A stretch of 64,000 nucleotides of DNA from BOG-1184 sp049514575 (lineage in GTDB: Bacteria; Fibrobacterota; Chitinivibrionia; Chitinivibrionales; Chitinispirillaceae). Both the position numbers and the translations under genes were made by a program. Location: positions 62,001 to 126,000 of the forward strand of contig JBEKUX010000001.1 of NCBI GenBank assembly GCA_049514575.1, written 5' to 3'. Shown here piece by piece: positions 1 through 8,004 of the stretch; positions within the stretch are counted from its first letter, which is position 1; every line of letters begins with the position of its first letter. The notes beneath the pieces were generated by a model. The model worked only from the letters and a program-made list of their open reading frames with translations. It was not told the origin of the DNA and did not search any database.

Positions 1-458
1 GTTCGTATTTTCACGAGACCGACGAGACCGTCAATAAAAAGGCAAAAGCGGTGCTGGCCGGAGGTCTGCTGCCGATTATCTGTGTGGGCGAGACTCTTGC
101 CGAACGTAAAGCTGGCCAGCTCACTGTGGTGGTGGAACGCCAGGTCAAGGGCGCGTTTGCCGGCATATCAAAAGCGGAGGCACTGAAATGCACGGTCGCG
201 TACGAACCGGTCTGGGCAATCGGCACCGGTGAAGTGGCGACCCCGGCGCAGGCAAACGAGGCGCACCAGTTCATCCGCAAGGTGCTGGCATCGCTGTACG
301 ACAAGGCCGCGGCGGACGCGATACGCATTCAGTACGGCGGCAGCATGAAACCTGACAACGCAAAAGATCTCCTTGCACTCTCCGACGTGGACGGCGGCCT
401 GATCGGCGGCGCTGCGCTCAAAGTGCAGGATTTTCTCGGCATCATCAAGCCGGCATAA
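1..458 (+). CDS. tpiA: Triosephosphate isomerase, C-terminal part (5' end outside window)
   Basis: This glycolytic enzyme interconverts dihydroxyacetone phosphate and glyceraldehyde 3-phosphate in the cytosol. Only the C-terminal 150 or so residues are present and the reading frame runs in from the left edge (first full codon at position 3). Visible family motifs are the HETDETVNKK segment, the CVGET strand, the catalytic-glutamate loop in AYEPVWAIGTG, and the phosphate-binding strands around IQYGGSMKPDN and DGGLIGGAAL near the C terminus. It ends with TAA 23 bases before secG. A tpiA-secG order is common in bacteria, so the two are probably co-transcribed. Identification is secure; the start lies outside the window. 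Confidence 0.97.
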   Translation, partial: SYFHETDETVNKKAKAVLAGGLLPIICVGETLAERKAGQLTVVVERQVKGAFAGISKAEALKCTVAYEPVWAIGTGEVATPAQANEAHQFIRKVLASLYDKAAADAIRIQYGGSMKPDNAKDLLALSDVDGGLIGGAALKVQDFLGIIKPA

Positions 459-481
459 GAACAACAACAGGCGGTGAATCT

Positions 482-985
482 ATGATGGTTATTTTCTGGT
501 TGTTACTGGTCATTTTTGTCCTGGTATGCGTGGTAATTTGTTTTCTTGTCCTCATCCAGTCGGACAAGGGAGGGGGCATTTCCGGCGCCATCGGCGGTGG
601 GCTCGGCGGGGCAAGCAGCCTGCTCGGTACCCAGGATACGGCGAATATCCTGACGCGGGGAACCATGATTTTCGGGGGCGGGTTTTTTATCCTCTGCATC
701 ATTATGTCGTTTGTCATGTCAAAACAGACCGTGACCGTAGAAAAATCGCTTTTACAGAAGCGCGCCGAGAAGCAGCAGAGTTTTTCGCCGTCGTCGGTCC
801 TTGACCGGGGCGGCCTGCCGATCAGGGAATCGCAGTCGGCCGGAAGTGCACCGGGCGCGGCCAATGCACTGCCGACGGCCGGGCTGCCTATAACGAAGTC
901 GCCTTCTGAACCGGAGCCTGCTTCCAAACAGGTGCCGGTTGGGGCTATTCCGATCGGGCCGCCGAAGCAAGGCGCAAAAAAGTAA
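482..985 (+). CDS. secG: Preprotein translocase subunit SecG
   Basis: SecG is the small membrane subunit of the SecYEG channel that exports unfolded proteins across the inner membrane. The 167-residue product has the expected two transmembrane helices (about residues 3-24 and 58-78) flanking the conserved cytoplasmic loop LIQSDKGGG...GGLGGASSLLGT. After about residue 80 there is a proline/alanine/serine-rich tail of nearly 90 residues that ordinary SecG (about 75-110 residues) lacks; it looks disordered. Two ATG codons stand next to each other at 482 and 485. It follows tpiA closely and precedes tRNA-Leu by 11 bases. Confidence 0.93.
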   Translation: MMVIFWLLLVIFVLVCVVICFLVLIQSDKGGGISGAIGGGLGGASSLLGTQDTANILTRGTMIFGGGFFILCIIMSFVMSKQTVTVEKSLLQKRAEKQQSFSPSSVLDRGGLPIRESQSAGSAPGAANALPTAGLPITKSPSEPEPASKQVPVGAIPIGPPKQGAKK

Positions 986-996
986 TCTGCACTACT

Positions 997-1080
997 GCGG
1001 ATGTGGTGGAATTGGTAGACACGCTACTTTGAGGGGGTAGTGGGCCTCGGCCTGTGCTGGTTCAAGTCCAGTCATCCGCA
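997..1080 (+). tRNA. tRNA-Leu (anticodon GAG)
   Basis: An 84-nt class II tRNA. The acceptor stem is GCGGATG pairing with CATCCGC at 1073-1079, with discriminator A at 1080. The anticodon stem CTACT/GGTAG closes the loop TTGAGGG, placing the anticodon GAG at 1031-1033 (reads CUC and CUU). The T-arm is GCTGG-TTCAAGT-CCAGT. A long variable arm fits leucine. CCA is not encoded; a T-run follows directly. Confidence 0.95.
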
Positions 1081-1161
1081 TTTTCTTTTTATCTGTAAAT
1101 CAATGGCTTCGCACATTCCTTTTTGCATTTTTCTATTCATCTTTATATCGTTTTTATCCCT

Positions 1162-1184
1162 CGAGTCACGCAAATCTCACGCGG
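1162..1184. repeat. 23-bp dispersed repeat, copy 1
   Basis: An exact 23-bp sequence beginning CGAGTCACGC and ending TCACGCGG, found again at 9757-9779. It contains the hexamer TCACGC twice, 11 bases apart. It lies in the gap 1081-1302, which otherwise holds no gene I can recognise, only a short inverted repeat (CTACT/AGTAG, about 1242-1260). Function unknown; a regulator site or an element end are both possible. Confidence 0.6.
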
Positions 1185-1302
1185 CAGGTAGTTTCAAAAA
1201 AGGTAAGTTCTAGGGTATTAGGAGTTTAGAGGTACACACCCACTACTTTTTAACAGTAGTCGGTCTCAGTTTATAAGTCAAAAGGTTCATAGCAAAGGAA
1301 AT

Positions 1303-1701
1303 CTACCCGTATTCGACCAACGGCAAATTCGAAAGATTTCTGTTCTTCTTGATATACGTAAGCATCACCCCGGTAACACCTTTCCACAGGTACGTTCTGA
1401 AATAGACCTTTTTGAAAATTCCCCTTTCGTCTTTGTAGCGGAGGTTATAGCGGGGAATCCTGCTTTCGGCAAAAAGCAGGCATTCCTGCAGGATGTCCTC
1501 GCCGAACCGGTGTCGTATTGCCGGATAGAGCGTGGTTTCTATCCGGAAAATGAAAAAACCTATCAAGTGGAGCAGGAGTTTTTTCCGGGCCAGTCGGTCT
1601 CCCTTCTTGGCCCGGCGGACCAGTCTTCTCTCGTCATCCAGGGAAAGCGGTCCGAATTTCGAAGCAGTCTGCTTGTAAAGGTAAAAGGTAGTGTAAGCCA
1701 A
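1303..1701 (-). CDS. Sigma-70 region 2-like protein, short
   Basis: A 132-residue protein that reads like the N-terminal and region 2 part of a sigma-70 family factor: PLSLDDERRLVRRAKKGDR resembles region 1.2/2.1, GEDILQECLLF resembles the core-binding helix usually seen as GEDLIQEG, and RGIFKKVYFRTYLWKGV resembles the region 2.3/2.4 segment. No region 3 or 4 follows, so it cannot recognise a -35 box in the usual way. It may be a truncated or decayed sigma factor or a phage/mobile-element-type factor. The start is TTG with no clear ribosome binding site, which lowers confidence in the exact 5' end. It sits beside an IS remnant, which suits an accessory origin. Confidence 0.55.
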   Translation of the reverse strand: MAYTTFYLYKQTASKFGPLSLDDERRLVRRAKKGDRLARKKLLLHLIGFFIFRIETTLYPAIRHRFGEDILQECLLFAESRIPRYNLRYKDERGIFKKVYFRTYLWKGVTGVMLTYIKKNRNLSNLPLVEYG

Positions 1702-1905
1702 ACGTGAAGGAAAATAATGAAAAACCCTCCCGGCTGCTCTTTTTTATTTTACTATCAACGGAACATTTTTCACGCAGCAACGGATTGAAAAATCGTGAGC
1801 GTCGTGGGACCAAGAGGTTACAGGACTCACTTACAACAAGTGTATCCAAAATAGTTACCACGACATTCTCTCAACGATCCTGAAGATACCCGTTTTTTCA
1901 ACCTT

Positions 1906-1957
1906 TACCATCATTATTTCAGGAAGGTAGCATGACGGAAATAATTTTTCCATAGCA
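1906..1957 (+). pseudogene. Decayed 3' end of an insertion sequence, copy 1
   Basis: Positions 1910-1957 match 7845-7892 at 42 of 48 bases. Both copies encode the same C-terminal peptide, HHYFRKVA-stop here and NHYFRKAA-stop at 7.8 kb, followed by a conserved non-coding tail ending TTCCATAGCA. The second copy shows that the peptide is the end of an integrase-core transposase, so this is a leftover end of the same element. No further transposase sequence is visible upstream of it, and the rest of the gap 1702-2116 is AT-rich and without a gene. Confidence 0.65.
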
Positions 1958-2019
1958 CGACCAGTTACTTACAATGCATCCCCAGAATCTCTTAAATCTT
2001 ATCAAGGCCCCCTTTTGCC

Positions 2020-2035
2020 GTTTACAGCCGTAAAC
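2020..2035. promoter_or_regulatory. Inverted repeat upstream of the TIGR02147 gene, candidate operator
   Basis: GTTTAC and GTAAAC are separated by AGCC, a perfect 6+4+6 palindrome about 80 bases before the start codon. Just downstream are AT-rich hexamers CTATAAT and CTATATT that could serve as -10 boxes. The placement would suit autoregulation of the adjacent regulator. This is pattern evidence only. Confidence 0.3.
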
Positions 2036-2116
2036 ACTTTTTTCATTATAAAGTCATTTTTTTATAAATATCCCCTATAATTTTGCTATATTAGTGTTTA
2101 CACGAAAGGCTGTTTT

Positions 2117-2938
2117 ATGGCTTCAATTTACGATTATTCCGATTATCGTCGATATCTTAAAGAGTATTATGAGAGCCATAAGGCCGTAAACCCTTCGTTC
2201 TCGTACCGGTATCTTGCACAAAAGGCCGGCATCAATTCTGCCCCCTTTTTCAAATTCATTTTTGAAGGGAAAAGGAATCTGACCAAGGCAACCATACTTA
2301 AAACCTGTACAGCTTTAAAATTGAGTGACCGTGAGGCGGAATATTTTGAAAATCTGGTTTTTTTCAACCAGGCAAAAACCATTTCGGAAAAAAACCATTT
2401 TTTTGCACGGCTTGTTGAAAAACAGCGGCACAGGAACGTTGCCAAAATACGGGAAAATCAGTTTGACTATTTTTCCGAATGGTACCATTGTATTGTTCGA
2501 GAATTGGTATGTATGATTGATTTCAAGGACGACTACGCACAGCTTGCAAAGTGTGTATTTCCTGCTATTACGCCGAAGGAAGCAGAAAAATCAGTTAAGC
2601 TGCTGCTGTCCCTTGGTTTTTTAAAAAAGGTTGACGGTCGTTACTATCAGACCGAACCGGTCGTTTCTACGGGTTACAGTCTCGTATCACATCAGGTCAT
2701 CAATTTCCAGATCCTGATGTTGCACAAGGCAATAGAAGCTTTTGACCGGTGTAGACAAGACGAGCGTTTGACGTCTGCTACAACGCTGGCTGTTTCACGC
2801 AAAACGTATGAAAAAATGGTTGAAAAACTGCGGATAATAAGGTCGGAACTGCTTGAAATGGCGCGTGGCGATGCTGATCCGGAAAGGGTGTATGAACTTA
2901 CCGTGAACCTGTTTCCGCTATCCGTATCCGGGAAATAA
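2117..2938 (+). CDS. TIGR02147 family (Fibrobacter-type) putative transcriptional regulator
   Basis: This 273-residue protein has the hallmark beginning of the TIGR02147/DUF4423 family: IYDYSDYRRYLKEYYESHK, then FSYRYLAQKAGINS and FEGKRNLTKATILK in a helix-turn-helix-like N-terminal half, then EAEYFENLVFFNQAKT. The family is strongly expanded in Fibrobacter and relatives and is thought to be regulatory, often coded next to secreted or surface proteins. Here it is followed after 2 bases by a lipoprotein gene, so the two form one transcription unit. A GAAAGG site precedes the ATG. The regulator role is inferred from family and context. Confidence 0.85.
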   Translation: MASIYDYSDYRRYLKEYYESHKAVNPSFSYRYLAQKAGINSAPFFKFIFEGKRNLTKATILKTCTALKLSDREAEYFENLVFFNQAKTISEKNHFFARLVEKQRHRNVAKIRENQFDYFSEWYHCIVRELVCMIDFKDDYAQLAKCVFPAITPKEAEKSVKLLLSLGFLKKVDGRYYQTEPVVSTGYSLVSHQVINFQILMLHKAIEAFDRCRQDERLTSATTLAVSRKTYEKMVEKLRIIRSELLEMARGDADPERVYELTVNLFPLSVSGK

Positions 2939-2940
2939 CC

Positions 2941-4563
2941 ATGAAAAGCCTCAGATTCGTCTTCATTCCTGCGCTTATCGCGACATGTGCGGCATGGTTG
3001 TCATGCTCATTCCAACAGTTGAGCGGCGGCACTGATACCGAAACTGGCGGAACCAGGGTGGCGGGGCTAATAAAAGCGACTGATGGCAGCCTCGCATCCA
3101 ATACCGTTGTCATGCTTATTCCAGCCGGCTTCAATCCGGTCAGCGGTGGAAAGGTCTCCGATTCTTTGACTGATACTACCGATATAAACGGAGCCTATTC
3201 AATTGTTGTACGGGTAAAGGGCACCTATAATCTTCAGGCCGTATCACGTGACAACCGGTCACGTTCGCTCAAGTGCGGAATTCTGGTTACGGGAGATACG
3301 GTGCATGTTCAAGATGATACGCTTGCTCCTCCAGGATCTATCGTCGTATCTCTTCCTCAAGATATTGACCGTATAAACGGCTATGTATACGTTCCCGGCA
3401 CAACCATTTTTGTATTATTGAACGGCAGTACCGATACTATCGTGCTCGATTCCGTTCCCGCGGGAATTATTCCGTCAATCAATTATTCTGCAACGAATAT
3501 CGTCACTTCCCCGGTTATTCGATACGATGTCTCGGTTGAATCCGGCAGGTCGACATCGGTGTTTAATCCGTCATGGCTTTATGCGTGTCAATTGGATTTG
3601 AACACTACCATAACAGGCGCGAATATTACTGGAAATGTTTACGGTTTTCCCGTACTGATCAGGTTGAATTCCATCAATTTTAAATTCTCTCAAGCGCGGA
3701 CTTCCGGGGCGGACATCAGGTTTACAAAACCAGACAACACATTCCTTCCGTATGAAATTGAACGGTGGGATTCGGCCAGTCATCAGGCTGAAATCTGGGT
3801 CAAAGTGGATACGATTCATGGCAACGACGGCACTCAGTCGATCACCATGTATTGGGGCAATCCCAATGCGTCGGGCGAATCGAACGGCGCGGCGGTATTC
3901 GATACCGCGAACGGTTTTGCCGCGGTATGGCACCTCAATACCGATTGCAGTGACATCACTACAGGGAAGCATGATGGAACAAACTTTGGCGTCACCGACA
4001 CCGTGGGTATCATTGGCGGCGCTAAAAAATTCGATGGAAGCAGTTACATACAAGTTCCGGGTCTCCTGGGCGCACCGCCGAGCATTACGATCAGTGCCTG
4101 GGTGCATCTCGACTCTACAATTGTATTTAGTCAAGAGATCGTTTCGCTCGGAGACGCGGTGGCGTTACGGGCCGACCGAGTAGCTGGCCCCTACTACGGC
4201 ACCGAAGGATTTTTCTGCAGCAGTGTGAGCGCTTCCGATACGGTATTTGTTTTCACTAATACCGGAGTATTTATCTCAAAAACCGGATGGCGTTATTTAG
4301 TGTATACGGTTGACGGCGCCCGACATGTTCAATCTATGTATATCGATGGAATCTTTCAGTGCTCTACAAATGATATCAATCCGATTAATTACTCCGGACT
4401 GGGACCGAATACGTTTTTGGGCACACATGGCAACAAAAAGACGGCATCTTACGCCTTCGGCTGCATCGACGAAGCGCGCGTGTGTCGGGTCGCCCGCTCC
4501 GCAGATTGGATAAAGCTGTGCTATATGAACCAGAAGCAACAGGATGCGCTGGTGAGATGGTAG
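2941..4563 (+). CDS. Surface lipoprotein with carboxypeptidase-regulatory-like, DUF2341 and LamG-type domains
   Basis: The 540-residue product starts with a charged, then hydrophobic leader ending in WLSC, a plausible though not textbook lipobox. Residues about 35-110 resemble a carboxypeptidase-regulatory-like beta-sandwich (TDINGAYSIVV). Residues about 210-310 match DUF2341 (FPVLIRLNS, ADIRFT, LPYEIERWD, ITMYWGNPNA). Residues about 335-530 look like a LamG/concanavalin A-like fold (GFAAVWHLN, ISAWVHLD, DEARVCRVARSADWI). These modules usually bind polysaccharide or other surface ligands. It lies 2 bases after the TIGR02147 gene and is probably controlled by it. No catalytic residues are recognisable. 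The 230 bases after it hold no gene I can identify. Confidence 0.8.
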   Translation: MKSLRFVFIPALIATCAAWLSCSFQQLSGGTDTETGGTRVAGLIKATDGSLASNTVVMLIPAGFNPVSGGKVSDSLTDTTDINGAYSIVVRVKGTYNLQAVSRDNRSRSLKCGILVTGDTVHVQDDTLAPPGSIVVSLPQDIDRINGYVYVPGTTIFVLLNGSTDTIVLDSVPAGIIPSINYSATNIVTSPVIRYDVSVESGRSTSVFNPSWLYACQLDLNTTITGANITGNVYGFPVLIRLNSINFKFSQARTSGADIRFTKPDNTFLPYEIERWDSASHQAEIWVKVDTIHGNDGTQSITMYWGNPNASGESNGAAVFDTANGFAAVWHLNTDCSDITTGKHDGTNFGVTDTVGIIGGAKKFDGSSYIQVPGLLGAPPSITISAWVHLDSTIVFSQEIVSLGDAVALRADRVAGPYYGTEGFFCSSVSASDTVFVFTNTGVFISKTGWRYLVYTVDGARHVQSMYIDGIFQCSTNDINPINYSGLGPNTFLGTHGNKKTASYAFGCIDEARVCRVARSADWIKLCYMNQKQQDALVRW

Positions 4564-4793
4564 ATACTGGGCGATTTTTAGTTGCGGCATCTCATAATGA
4601 GGTGTGTACCACCAGCTATACTGCAATTTCAGTCGGCTATGGATGGACATCAACAGGAAAATATCTGAGTGGTGTGCATAAAATGCTGATTACAAAGTAG
4701 AATGAGTAAATTCGGATTGAAAATCTAAACAAACCAGAGTGTATTACTCATACCAGATAACCATTGCAACTTATAATAAGGAGGAAGAAGCGT

Positions 4794-7226
4794 ATGACAG
4801 CAAATATTAAGCGATTCGCCGTTATTTTTCTTGCCGGAATCATGTGCGTTTCAACTGTTCAGGCGCAGACGCTCAAGCATGATGCTCTTTTCAACCTGAA
4901 CTGGAAGTTTATCCAGGGTAATCCCGCCGGCTCACCACAGTCGACTACGTTTAACGATGCTGCATGGGCGACCGTAAGCGTGCCGCATTCGGCGTCGTAC
5001 GATGCGCCTACCGTGGCCGCGGAGCTCAAATTCTACGGCAACCCTACCAACACCGGCATGACCCACTACTGGTACCGGAAAAAGTTCCTCTGCCCGGCCA
5101 GCGCCCAAAAAGTATTCATCCGGTTTGAAGGGGTGATGCAGGGTGATACCGTGTATGTTAACGGGACCAAGGTAGGCATGCATTACAATAGCGGTTATAC
5201 GGGCTTTTTCTTCGACATCTCCAACTACGTTTCAAAAGGCGACACCACGCTTATCGCCCTGCATTGCACAATTAGTAATGATAATAATATTCCCCCGGGG
5301 GGTGGCAATTGGACTAGTAACGGCAATGCGTCCCCTGATTATCTGCTTTATTCCGGAATCTACCGCGACGTGCATCTGATTTTTAAAGACAGCGTCTATA
5401 TTCCCGTGCGGGGAGAGCGGATTACCACTACCGGATCGACAGGCAGTCCGACCGTGCACGCCGTAACCTATATCAGAAACGATGCCGTTGCGGCAAAGAG
5501 CGTCACGGTCGCCCTTACGCTACGCAACATGTCAGGTACGAGCGTGGCTACCGCCACGTCGACCCAGTCGGTAGCCGCAAACAGCACCTTCTCTTTCGAC
5601 CTGACCACTGGTGCGATCGCGACACCGTCACTCTGGTCACCGACAAGTCCTTACCTTTATTCGCTTCAGACGCTGGTGAGCGTTGGCGGCGCTGTCGTCG
5701 ACAGTTCGAGGACGAAGATCGGCCTGCGTTTTTTTTCCTGGAGCGCAAACACGCCGGGCGGATTATCGCTCAACGGCACGCTTACCAAACTGAGGGGCGT
5801 TTGCCTGGCCCAGTTCATGGGCTGGATTGAAAACGCGGTGCCTGACTCCAGGTTTGCCAAACAGGTCGCCATGATAAAGGACATGGGCATCAACAGTATC
5901 AGATGTTCCCACTACCCGAGGGCCGACGCATTTTATAACGCCTGCGATTCCGTGGGCATGCTGGTGCTTGCCGAGGTTCCCTCATGGGGAGTCGGTGGAG
6001 GATTCAGCGGCCTGACTTTGTTCTGGAACCGTATGTATAGCTGCGACACGGAAATGGTTCTTGACGGGTATAATCATCCTAGTATTTGGGGCTGGAGCTG
6101 TTTTAATGAGCCGATCGACAATCTGGGACCGAACTTTTCCGCCGAGTCGACGATCATTCACAGGCTCGATCCGGTCTCGGGCTCGGGCCGTGTTACCCTG
6201 GTGGCAAATGCTCAGTATTATTATAATAACCCACTGGATATATTTGGATTGAACTACGACATTACGACGACCACCTCTCTTCCTATTGTCAATACTGAAG
6301 ATTACAAAAATTGGAACCGTTTGTTTCTCCGGGGGAACTCCATGGACTCGAGCGTGAGCAGTTCAAGCGAAGCGGCCGCCGAGGTCAATACCATGGTGGC
6401 CGATTGGAGTACGACCATGAAATGCGGAGGCGCGCATTTTTGGTGCTTCCAGGATTACTGTAGCTACCATAATGAGGATGGATTAGAGGGGATTGTGGAT
6501 CGTCTCTGGATGCCTAAAAATGTGTACTTCATGTTCAAGAATAAATTGACGGGAGCCGCGACCGACTATTGGCAGGGCGGCACGCCGACGCAATTGCTGC
6601 TTGCGGCGGACCTCACCTCCCTCCAGGCCAGCGGTTCGGATATTTCTCAGATTGTCGCGACGATGCGGAACGCCGCCGGGCAGTGCGTACAGACTCCCTG
6701 CAATATTACCTTTACCGTCACGGGCCCGGCAACCCTTTTCCCTGATACCTGCTTGATAGGGGGAACACTTACGGGTAATGTCACTACCGCGACCACGAAG
6801 ATGAGGGGCGGTCGCTGCGGCGCCCTGCTCCGAACCACCACCACGCCGGGTACGATTACGGTTGTCGCGACAAGCAGCTGCGGACTTGCCTCTGCATCCG
6901 TCACTCTGACGAGCACCCCTGATACGGAGTCGTATTATCTTAACAATGCGACATCGGTAAAGCAGGGACTCCTGCGGCAGACGCAGGACAAATCGCTCCG
7001 CCTGCACGTCGTTTATTCGGATAAAGGCGTCATGCTCTCTTTCCCCGCCGGCGTTGAAAAAAGCGTGCAGATCATCAACGTTCAGGGAAAAACGATCGCG
7101 TCTTATACTCTCCGGAACGCAACCCCCATTCTCGTGAGTCGCCGGGTTGCGGACCGAGGATTTTGTTTTGCCGCATGGAGCGACAACGGTCGCCGCATGC
7201 TGACGAGACTGAATTTCGTTCAATAG
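4794..7226 (+). CDS. Secreted glycoside hydrolase family 2 (beta-galactosidase-like)
   Basis: An 810-residue exported enzyme. The ATG at 4794 is chosen because AAGGAGGAAG lies 7 bases upstream and the product then begins with a signal peptide cut after VQAQ. The order is N-terminal sugar-binding jelly roll (about 20-190), Ig-like sandwich (about 200-300), and TIM barrel (about 310-570). In the barrel, HPSIWGWSCFNEP carries the likely acid/base Glu439 and LPIVNTEDY the likely nucleophile Glu502. A further Ig-like domain follows, and the last 80 residues resemble a type IX secretion sorting tail (VQIINVQGKTI...). Substrate cannot be fixed from sequence; beta-galactosidase, glucuronidase and mannosidase are all GH2 activities. 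A strong terminator follows. Confidence 0.85.
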   Translation: MTANIKRFAVIFLAGIMCVSTVQAQTLKHDALFNLNWKFIQGNPAGSPQSTTFNDAAWATVSVPHSASYDAPTVAAELKFYGNPTNTGMTHYWYRKKFLCPASAQKVFIRFEGVMQGDTVYVNGTKVGMHYNSGYTGFFFDISNYVSKGDTTLIALHCTISNDNNIPPGGGNWTSNGNASPDYLLYSGIYRDVHLIFKDSVYIPVRGERITTTGSTGSPTVHAVTYIRNDAVAAKSVTVALTLRNMSGTSVATATSTQSVAANSTFSFDLTTGAIATPSLWSPTSPYLYSLQTLVSVGGAVVDSSRTKIGLRFFSWSANTPGGLSLNGTLTKLRGVCLAQFMGWIENAVPDSRFAKQVAMIKDMGINSIRCSHYPRADAFYNACDSVGMLVLAEVPSWGVGGGFSGLTLFWNRMYSCDTEMVLDGYNHPSIWGWSCFNEPIDNLGPNFSAESTIIHRLDPVSGSGRVTLVANAQYYYNNPLDIFGLNYDITTTTSLPIVNTEDYKNWNRLFLRGNSMDSSVSSSSEAAAEVNTMVADWSTTMKCGGAHFWCFQDYCSYHNEDGLEGIVDRLWMPKNVYFMFKNKLTGAATDYWQGGTPTQLLLAADLTSLQASGSDISQIVATMRNAAGQCVQTPCNITFTVTGPATLFPDTCLIGGTLTGNVTTATTKMRGGRCGALLRTTTTPGTITVVATSSCGLASASVTLTSTPDTESYYLNNATSVKQGLLRQTQDKSLRLHVVYSDKGVMLSFPAGVEKSVQIINVQGKTIASYTLRNATPILVSRRVADRGFCFAAWSDNGRRMLTRLNFVQ

Positions 7227-7264
7227 GTTTCGGCGCTTGCGAAAAAAGAGTTGTTGCCGTTGCA

Positions 7265-7293
7265 GGGGCGATTCATGAATCGTCCCTTTTTTC
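7265..7293 (+). terminator. Rho-independent terminator after the GH2 gene
   Basis: GGGGCGATTC pairs with GAATCGTCCC (one G-U pair) and runs into six T residues, 38 bases after the GH2 stop codon. Confidence 0.85.
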
Positions 7294-7639
7294 ATGAACC
7301 ATTTTTCCAAGGACGACCAGCGTGATCAGGCTCGTGGCGTTTATGAAATAGTCAGTACTTAAAAACAGGCACTTCCACTTGGAACCGAAAATATTTTGCA
7401 ATCGCCAGCGCAATATCCGACGAGCCGAATACCCGTCGAATGCGGAATCCACATTGATAGCACAGGCAACTATGTGATCAAGTGCATGTTTGAAAATGCG
7501 GAATCTTTTAGCGGCGGATTCGCGAAGGTAGTGCTTGAAGGGCACCAAGATGGCTATTTTTGCCCGTCCTATGGAATAATTATGTCCGCCTTGTAACACA
7601 TTCTTAAATAACGGATACCAGCAAACCGATCTGAACCCC
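7294..7639. other. Intergenic stretch without a recognisable gene
   Basis: Open frames of 66 codons (plus) and 108 codons (minus) overlap each other here, but neither resembles a family I know nor has a ribosome binding site. The stretch runs into the transposase remnant that follows and may be part of the same decayed element. Confidence 0.4.
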
Positions 7640-7870
7640 CAATTTCCTGTATTTATTCGTGGTCTCGATCATTTTCTGATCATTAACCGGAACCAGTTTA
7701 AGGCTATTCTGAACGAACATATAGGATATTATAACACTCAAAGACCGCATCAGGGCCTTGAACTTGAACAGTATATCCCGCAGAATTATTCACCGCAAAA
7801 AGAAGGGGAAATACTCAAACAACCGATATTATCAGGTCTACACAATCATTATTTTAGGAAAGCGGCATGA
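7640..7870 (+). pseudogene. Transposase remnant with integrase core C terminus, IS copy 2
   Basis: Reading from 7667 to the TGA at 7868 gives DHFLIINRNQFKAILNEH, then YYNTQRPHQGLE, the conserved end of an rve-type DDE integrase core (the last part of the catalytic domain of IS3/IS481-like transposases). No start codon, and none of the upstream catalytic aspartates, can be found, so this is a 5'-truncated remnant. The end and the following 22 bases recur at 1910-1957, so the element was once present at least twice. The tail TTCCATAGCA may be the terminal repeat. Confidence 0.8.
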
Positions 7871-8004
7871 CGGATATAATTATTCCATAGCAGGAGGTTT
7901 TAAGTTTATCTACCGTTCTTCTGAATAAAATCATTTATTCAGAATGAAGCATAGGGGCTGGCCTCGCTGCTTAACCCGGTCAGGGCGAAGATAAAATTTG
8001 AATT

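Noticed and set aside
7273..7599. 108-codon minus-strand frame and 66-codon plus-strand frame after the GH2 gene
   Set aside because: They overlap each other, lack ribosome sites and match no family; the start of the minus frame even covers the GH2 terminator.
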